Assembly (NCBI GenBank): GCA_002591705.1
Contig: PAAB01000008.1
Location: 4,055-9,551, forward strand
DNA: 5,497 nt
Origin: Phycisphaerae bacterium
Lineage (GTDB): Bacteria > Planctomycetota > Phycisphaerae > Phycisphaerales > SM1A02
Direction: 5' to 3'
The notes below the pieces were generated by a model that saw only the letters and a list, made by a program, of their open reading frames with translations, did not search any database and was not told the origin of the DNA. Shown one piece after another: positions 1-5,497 of the stretch. Made by a program: the position numbers and the translations under genes. Position 1 is the first letter of the stretch. The number at the start of each line of letters is the position of its first letter.

Positions 1-481
1 CCGCGACCGGATGACGCAGCATGACCCAGGCCGTGTCGTACACGGCGGTGGCCGCGGTCGCCGCGAGGACCGTACCGAGCCCGAAGATCCGTTCGCGAAG
101 ACTCACCCGCACGAGCGTCTGGCGAAGATGCCGGAGGGACGTCTCGTAGACCCGCACGCGAATCACACCGCTGCGGGTCATCAGACGATCGTCGGTGAGG
201 ATGTAGAGTTCGTTGAACCACTGCAGCACGGCCCACCCCAGTCGCAGCAGGACGAGCAGGCCGAAGGTCCACCACGCCTGTCCCGCCACGCCCCCGCCGG
301 GCAGCATCGCGCCGGAAAGGACCACCAGCAGCACGATCACGAGCAGCACCGTGCACGCCGGCAGTGAAACCAGCGGAATGAACAGCGGGTGCGGACGCAG
401 CACCCGGAGCACGGTCTCCCCGTCGCGAAGCAGCGAGGCCGGAAGCACGCACCGCTGCGATGCGGTCGGGACGACCTTCAC
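1..481 (-). CDS. Membrane-flanked bacterial PH-domain (DUF304/bPH2-like) protein, C-terminus cut by window edge
   Basis: Translating the minus strand from a GTG at 481 gives 160 uninterrupted codons to the window edge. A short soluble N-terminus (about residues 1-30) is followed by two hydrophobic segments, about 33-60 and 69-89. Next comes a stretch starting YILTDDRLMTRSGVI (93-107) and continuing through RERIFGLGTVL (129-139). This layout, a transmembrane hairpin then Y-x-L-T-x-x-R-x-x-x-x-x-G and a later R-x-F-G-x-G, is the pattern of membrane-flanked bacterial PH domains (DUF304/bPH2). These proteins sit in the cytoplasmic membrane and mostly lack a known biochemical role. The GTG overlaps the hpt stop as GTGA, and no other start codon was found close upstream in frame, so translational coupling to hpt is likely. 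No Shine-Dalgarno sequence is seen. The family call is fairly firm; a specific function cannot be given. Confidence 0.75.
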   Translation of the reverse strand, partial: MKVVPTASQRCVLPASLLRDGETVLRVLRPHPLFIPLVSLPACTVLLVIVLLVVLSGAMLPGGGVAGQAWWTFGLLVLLRLGWAVLQWFNELYILTDDRLMTRSGVIRVRVYETSLRHLRQTLVRVSLRERIFGLGTVLAATAATAVYDTAWVMLRHPVA

Positions 482-1047
482 CGGGAAGTACCCGTGGCGT
501 GGATGATGTCCTCGCGCAGCACCCCGATGTCGGGGAGGTTGCGGTAGTAGTCGTCGAAGTCGAGACCGTAGCCGACCACGAATTCGTTCTCGATGTCGAA
601 GCCCACGAACTCGCACGGCGTCTCCATCGCCTCCGGCAGGCGCTTGCGAAGCAGTACGCAGGATCGGACCGATTGCGGCGAACGCGATTCGATCTCCTGA
701 CGAACCCGTCGGATCGTCCGACCGGAATCCAGGATGTCGTCGATGATCAGGACATGGCGACCCTCGAGCGAATCCGGCAGGTGCATTCCGCCCAGCGTGA
801 CGCCCTGGCTGGTGGTCGAGGTACCGGGATAGCTCGAGGCCGTGATGAGCCCGATCCGCATCCGCAGCGGGAGTTCTCGCATCAGATCGGCCACGAAGGT
901 GATACTTCCGGTCATGACCGGAACGAGCATGATCCCGTCGTCTCCGATCGAACCGGCCAGATCCTCCGCGATCTCCCGGCCCAGCTCACGGATCCGCCGG
1001 GCGATCGTCTCCCGATCAATCAGAATGCGCTCGATGTCCTGTCGCAT
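478..1047 (-). CDS. hpt: Hypoxanthine (guanine) phosphoribosyltransferase
   Basis: Cytoplasmic purine-salvage enzyme that joins hypoxanthine (and usually guanine) to PRPP to give IMP or GMP plus pyrophosphate. At 189 residues it has normal bacterial length and is complete. The PRPP-binding motif VLIIDDILDSGRT spans 99-111, with the acidic pair D103/D104 and the likely catalytic D107. SSYPGTSTTS (71-80) matches the flexible loop. K135 in LLRKR is the expected purine-contacting lysine, and EFVVGYGLD (155-163) with YYRNLPDIGVL is the family C-terminal signature. The pyrophosphate loop reads VMTGS (44-48) where most relatives have LKG, so the usual lysine is threonine 46. The ATG lies 4 bases after the mgtE stop without a clear ribosome binding site, and the gene overlaps the next one by 4 bases, which suggests expression by coupling within an operon. 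Homology to HPRT is clear; the relative preference for hypoxanthine or guanine cannot be read from sequence. Confidence 0.95.
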   Translation of the reverse strand: MRQDIERILIDRETIARRIRELGREIAEDLAGSIGDDGIMLVPVMTGSITFVADLMRELPLRMRIGLITASSYPGTSTTSQGVTLGGMHLPDSLEGRHVLIIDDILDSGRTIRRVRQEIESRSPQSVRSCVLLRKRLPEAMETPCEFVGFDIENEFVVGYGLDFDDYYRNLPDIGVLREDIIHATGTSR

Positions 1048-1051
1048 GATG

Positions 1052-2491
1052 TCATTGTACGGATGCGCCGCCCGCGCCGGGCAGCAGCCACGAGAGGCCC
1101 AGCCAGGTGAATCCGAGCAGGGAACCGAAGGCCACGGCGTCCGTGATCATGATGAGCACGATGCAGGAACCCTGCGCCGGATCGGCACCGAAGCGTCTGA
1201 GCAGCAGCGGTACGACGGCCCCGGTGAGGGTTCCCACGCTCATCGAGACCACCAACGCCAGGCCCATCACGATCCCCAGTCCCAACGAGGGACCGTCCAC
1301 CACCATCGAGGTCAGCCAGACCAGCAGGACGAGGACGCCACCCAACAGACCGCCGGTCACGAGTCCGGAGCCGAGTTCTCGAAGCAGCAACCCGGGGATC
1401 CGCTCCTCCGGAAGCTCATCGAGGGCGAGTCCGCGCAGGGTCACGGCCAGTGATTGGTGCCCCGCATTGCCTGCGAGCGCTGCGACCATCGGCATCAACA
1501 CCGCCAGAAAGGCGATCTGCTCGATCAGACCGTCGAAACGCAGGACCACCATCGACGCCGGAATCATCATCAGGACGCTGATGAAGAGCCAGGGGAGCCG
1601 GCCGGCCATCTTCTCGGTCAGACCGGAGTAGATCGATTCACCGGCCCCCGCACCGACGGACCGCTGGACATCCTCCGTCTGCTCGCTCTGGATGAGATCG
1701 ATCACATCGTCGACCGTGACGATCCCCAGCAGTCGGCGCTCCGAATCGACGACCGGCAACATCGTGTGGTCGTACTTCTGAAAGGTGCGAGCCACATCCT
1801 CGTCGTCCGTCTCGGCCCGCACGGCATGCACCGTCGTGTCCATGAAGTCCTCGAGCCGTGTACCGGATGGTTCCACCAGCAGGGAACGGAGTCCCACCAG
1901 ACCCGACAACCTTCCCGACGAGTCGATGACGGGCAGGAACTGCGAGTCCTCGTGCACGTCGGCGGTGCGGATGATCTCCACGGCTTCCCGCACCGTCGAA
2001 CCCATGGGCAGGGCGACATGCCGGGTGGTCATCATGCCGGCGGCGGTCCCCTGCGGATGCCCGACGAGTTCCCGCAGCATCCCGGCCTGCCCACCATCGA
2101 TCGTGGCGAGGACCCGGGTCCGATCCTCGTCGTCCAGGGTCCGCAGCAGCGCGACGGCGTCATCCGGCGCCAGCAGCGAGAGCATCCTTCCCAATGGTTC
2201 GTGCCGATCCTCGCCGACCAGGTCGTCGAGAATGCTCGCGACCAGATTCGATTCCAGCTCGGCCAGGACATCGGCGGCGGCCTGGTCGTCCATCTCCCCG
2301 AGGACGCCCCGCACGTCCTCCTCGTCCAGTCGCTCGAGGGCGTCCGCCGCATCCGCAGCCGACTGCAGCTGGAGGACCGCGGCAACCAGCGGAGCATCGA
2401 TGGAATGGGCAATCAACTCCTCAAGGCGGTCTTGAGGATCCGGCTGGGAATCCGTTGGCCGCTGCCGGCCCGTGGGCGTCTCATCTGCCAT
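1052..2491 (-). CDS. mgtE: MgtE-family magnesium channel/transporter
   Basis: Inner-membrane Mg2+ uptake channel gated by cytoplasmic Mg2+. Counting from the ATG at 2491 (479 residues), a helical acidic MgtE N domain covers about 22-145. Two CBS domains follow, about 154-207 (begins MTTRHVALP) and 216-270 (begins FMDTTVHAV), then a plug-type linker helix to about 298. The C-terminus has about five membrane segments beginning near 299, 322, 372, 400 and 442. The pore signature MPMVAALAGNAGHQS is at 333-347, and D451 in MITDAVAF lies in the last helix at the place of the conserved Mg2+-site aspartate of MgtE. The reading frame extends upstream to a TTG at 2509, adding six residues. I prefer the ATG because a TACACT -10-like box ends 7 bases before it. 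The gene heads the mgtE-hpt-PH group and is divergent from folC. Length and domain order are normal for the family. Confidence 0.95.
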   Translation of the reverse strand: MADETPTGRQRPTDSQPDPQDRLEELIAHSIDAPLVAAVLQLQSAADAADALERLDEEDVRGVLGEMDDQAAADVLAELESNLVASILDDLVGEDRHEPLGRMLSLLAPDDAVALLRTLDDEDRTRVLATIDGGQAGMLRELVGHPQGTAAGMMTTRHVALPMGSTVREAVEIIRTADVHEDSQFLPVIDSSGRLSGLVGLRSLLVEPSGTRLEDFMDTTVHAVRAETDDEDVARTFQKYDHTMLPVVDSERRLLGIVTVDDVIDLIQSEQTEDVQRSVGAGAGESIYSGLTEKMAGRLPWLFISVLMMIPASMVVLRFDGLIEQIAFLAVLMPMVAALAGNAGHQSLAVTLRGLALDELPEERIPGLLLRELGSGLVTGGLLGGVLVLLVWLTSMVVDGPSLGLGIVMGLALVVSMSVGTLTGAVVPLLLRRFGADPAQGSCIVLIMITDAVAFGSLLGFTWLGLSWLLPGAGGASVQ

Positions 2492-2498
2492 GGCGGCG

Positions 2499-2504
2499 AG
2501 TGTA
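2499..2504 (-). promoter_or_regulatory. Possible -10 box (TACACT) for a leaderless mgtE transcript
   Basis: On the minus strand TACACT fits the TAnnnT pattern of -10 boxes. Exactly seven bases separate it from the mgtE ATG at 2491, so initiation at the usual distance would fall on or next to the A of the start codon. No ribosome binding site precedes that ATG, which fits a leaderless message. No good -35 hexamer is seen at 16-18 bases, which lowers confidence. Other AT-rich -10-like words on this strand near 2543-2562 could instead give a normal leader of roughly 45-60 bases. Confidence 0.3.
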
Positions 2505-2535
2505 CCCAAGGCGACCCGAAATGGACTGAACGACG

Positions 2536-2564
2536 TAAGTCAATAATATGAATGAGTTTATAAT
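2536..2564 (+). promoter_or_regulatory. Candidate sigma70-type promoter for folC
   Basis: A perfect TATAAT lies at 2559-2564 in an AT-rich stretch that contrasts with the GC-rich genes on both sides. The hexamer 17 bases upstream (TAAGTC, 2536-2541) is a poor -35, and there is no TGn extension. Transcription would start near 2571, leaving a leader of about 39 bases before the folC ATG at 2610. The call rests on the -10 match, the AT-richness and the position between divergent genes. Confidence 0.5.
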
Positions 2565-2609
2565 GCTTGATTTGATTCAGAAACCCGATTTTGATACCAT
2601 GTGGATCTC

Positions 2610-4079
2610 ATGGCAAGCACCACAAAAGCAGGCACTCGAACCAGTTCCAAGTCGACCAAAACGAAGAAGAAGACCTCAAAAAGCGGGTCTTCAGGTTCCG
2701 GCGCGGCACGTACGGTCATTCCCCGCACCTATTCCACCGTCGTCCGGCACCTGCTGGAACGCACCAACTACGAGCGGGTCCGCGTCGTCAACTACGACGA
2801 GAAGAACTTCAAGCTCGACCGGATGCGGAAACTGCTGAAGCGGCTCGGTGATCCGCATCTGCAGGTCCGTGCGGTGCACGTGGCGGGGACCGTCGGCAAG
2901 GGTTCCACGGTCTCGATGCTTGCGAACATGATTCAGGGCTGTGGTTTCACCGTCGGAACCTTCACTTCGCCGCACCTCGTCGAAGTCACCGAACGCATCT
3001 GCATGAACGGGGCGCCGATCGGGGAGAAGGACTTCACCAAGCTCATGCGCGAGGTGATCAAGGAAGCGGACAAGACCGACAAGAACATCACCTACTTCGA
3101 GCTGCTCACCGCCGCGGCGCTGAAGCACTTCGCCGACGAGGCCGTCGATCTCGCCATCATCGAGGTCGGGCTCGGTGGTCGACTGGACTCGACCAACGTG
3201 ATCACCCCCGAGGCATCCGTGCTGGCCAGGATCGAACTCGATCATGTCCGCATCCTCGGTTCCACCCTGGAGGAGATCGCAGCCGAAAAGGCGGGAATCA
3301 TGAAGCCCGGGGTCCCCTGCTTCTCCGTCCCCCAGCAGCCTGCGGTCGCAGGGGTCCTGCGCGCCAAGGCCGAGGAGGTCGGATGCGAGCTGCACATCGT
3401 CGGTGACGACATCGAGTTCAGCAGCCGGTTCTGCGTCGACGACGATCTCGGACCTCACAACCGGATCTGCCTGATCACACCGACCAACCAGTACATGCAT
3501 CTGCCCGTCCCGCTGCCGGGAGAACACCAGGCCGACAACTGCGCAGTTGCCCTGGCCACCATCAACCACCTGAAGCAGGCCGAGCCCGGACTCATCGACT
3601 CCAGCCTCTACCGTGGACTGGCCAACACCAACGTGCCCGGGCGCATGGAACTGGTCTGGAAGCAGCCACGCATCATCGTCGACGGCGCCCACAACCCCGT
3701 TGCCATCAATGCGCTGATGCGAGGCATGGGATCCCACGTCCCGTACGACTCCATGATCTGCATCTTCGGCTGCTGCGAGGACAAGGACGTCGACACCATG
3801 CTCGAAAGCCTCGCCATCGGAGGGGACAAGATCATCTTCACCGCCGCCGAGGACCAGGCCAGGGCCGTCGACCCGCAGGAGCTGAAGAAACGTTTCATGG
3901 ACATCCGCGGCAAGGTCTGCCAGACCGCCCGGAACATCAAGCAGGCCCTCGAGATCGCCGCCAGTGCAGCCAGCCGGGACGATCTCATCTGCGTCACCGG
4001 TTCCTTCTACCTCGTCGGCGAGACGAAGGCGCATCTCGAGTCCCTCCAGCAGCAGCGGAACCGGACCGCCGACTCCTGA
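2610..4079 (+). CDS. folC: Bifunctional dihydrofolate synthase / folylpolyglutamate synthase
   Basis: Cytoplasmic Mur-ligase-family enzyme that uses ATP to add glutamate to dihydropteroate and to extend polyglutamate chains on folates. Numbering from the ATG at 2610 (489 residues): the P-loop is AGTVGKGST at 92-100, TSPHL at 119-123 is the folate-site loop, and [14 protein letters not shown] is at 185-198. [23 protein letters not shown] at about 210-232 includes K227, the position of the conserved, often carbamylated lysine. The C-terminal domain has PGRMEL (343-348), VDGAHNP (357-363), DKDVDTM (391-397) and [10 protein letters not shown] (462-471). Two things are odd: the P-loop has Val where GTNGKGS or GTKGKGS is usual, and residues 1-34 form a Lys/Ser/Thr-rich tail with no acidic residue. 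An in-frame GTG at 2601 would add three residues; no strong ribosome binding site decides between the starts. Whether both activities are present cannot be read from sequence. Confidence 0.94.
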   Translation: MASTTKAGTRTSSKSTKTKKKTSKSGSSGSGAARTVIPRTYSTVVRHLLERTNYERVRVVNYDEKNFKLDRMRKLLKRLGDPHLQVRAVHVAGTVGKGSTVSMLANMIQGCGFTVGTFTSPHLVEVTERICMNGAPIGEKDFTKLMREVIKEADKTDKNITYFELLTAAALKHFADEAVDLAIIEVGLGGRLDSTNVITPEASVLARIELDHVRILGSTLEEIAAEKAGIMKPGVPCFSVPQQPAVAGVLRAKAEEVGCELHIVGDDIEFSSRFCVDDDLGPHNRICLITPTNQYMHLPVPLPGEHQADNCAVALATINHLKQAEPGLIDSSLYRGLANTNVPGRMELVWKQPRIIVDGAHNPVAINALMRGMGSHVPYDSMICIFGCCEDKDVDTMLESLAIGGDKIIFTAAEDQARAVDPQELKKRFMDIRGKVCQTARNIKQALEIAASAASRDDLICVTGSFYLVGETKAHLESLQQQRNRTADS

Positions 4080-4112
4080 GCGAACGGGAACGTGTGGGGG
4101 TCGGGAACTCGA

Positions 4113-4118
4113 TAGACT
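4113..4118 (+). promoter_or_regulatory. Weak candidate -10 box (TAGACT) before leuS
   Basis: TAGACT matches five of six bases of TATAAT and would start transcription near 4125, about 25 bases before the leuS ATG. No recognisable -35 lies 16-18 bases upstream. I see no terminator hairpin with a T-run in the 70 bases between folC and leuS, so leuS may simply be read through from the folC promoter. Confidence 0.2.
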
Positions 4119-4149
4119 CTTGGTCAATGGTCCCTGCGCCGAGTCCGCC

Positions 4150-5497
<1,348 letters not shown>

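Noticed and set aside
11..506. Plus-strand frames at the left edge
   Set aside because: The minus strand encodes a coherent PH-domain membrane protein with transmembrane segments, while the plus-strand products are His/Gln/Arg/Ser-rich and featureless.
1454..2551. 365-codon plus-strand frame and other plus-strand frames opposite mgtE
   Set aside because: They run antisense to a complete MgtE with intact domains. Their products are Arg/His/Gln/Gly-rich and low in hydrophobic order, typical of shadow frames.
2492..2609. Mg2+-sensing riboswitch (M-box) or similar leader before mgtE
   Set aside because: The whole intergenic spacer is about 118 bases and is shared with the folC promoter, too short for a typical M-box. 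No strong stem structures or terminator were seen by eye.
4115..4145. GACTC...GAGTC inverted repeat between folC and leuS as a terminator
   Set aside because: Only a five-base stem with a loop of about 21 bases and no following T-run, so it is not a credible intrinsic terminator.

Overview
The window is GC-rich, densely coding bacterial chromosomal DNA holding five protein genes. Two transcription units diverge from a short AT-rich spacer. The long LeuRS carries an insertion after its first catalytic half and an SERGG-type loop in place of the usual zinc cysteines. Together with very weak ribosome binding sites and a Lys/Ser/Thr-rich tail on FolC, this fits a planctomycete-like lineage, perhaps Phycisphaerae. 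That placement is an inference from remembered family features and was not tested by a search. I see no mobile element, phage, CRISPR array, tRNA or rRNA.

Left half, minus strand, read right to left: mgtE (CBS-regulated Mg2+ channel/transporter, 1052-2491), then hpt (hypoxanthine phosphoribosyltransferase, 478-1047), then a membrane-anchored bacterial PH-domain (DUF304/bPH2) gene that runs off the left edge (1-481). The mgtE-hpt gap is 4 bases and hpt overlaps the PH gene by GTGA, so the three look like one translationally coupled operon.

Right half, plus strand: folC (dihydrofolate/folylpolyglutamate synthase, 2610-4079), then leuS (leucyl-tRNA synthetase, 4150 to beyond the right edge), separated by 70 bases. 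The divergent control region at 2492-2609 has a perfect TATAAT facing folC. It also has a TACACT placed exactly 7 bases before the mgtE ATG, which would give a leaderless mgtE message.

The genes are housekeeping: Mg2+ homeostasis, purine salvage, folate polyglutamylation and leucine charging. No dedicated new system is visible. The points worth a second look are at residue level: Lys-to-Thr in the HPRT pyrophosphate loop, Asn-to-Val in the FolC P-loop, the basic FolC tail and the zinc-less LeuRS loop. The possible leaderless mgtE start and the unusual mgtE-hpt-PH gene grouping also merit checking.
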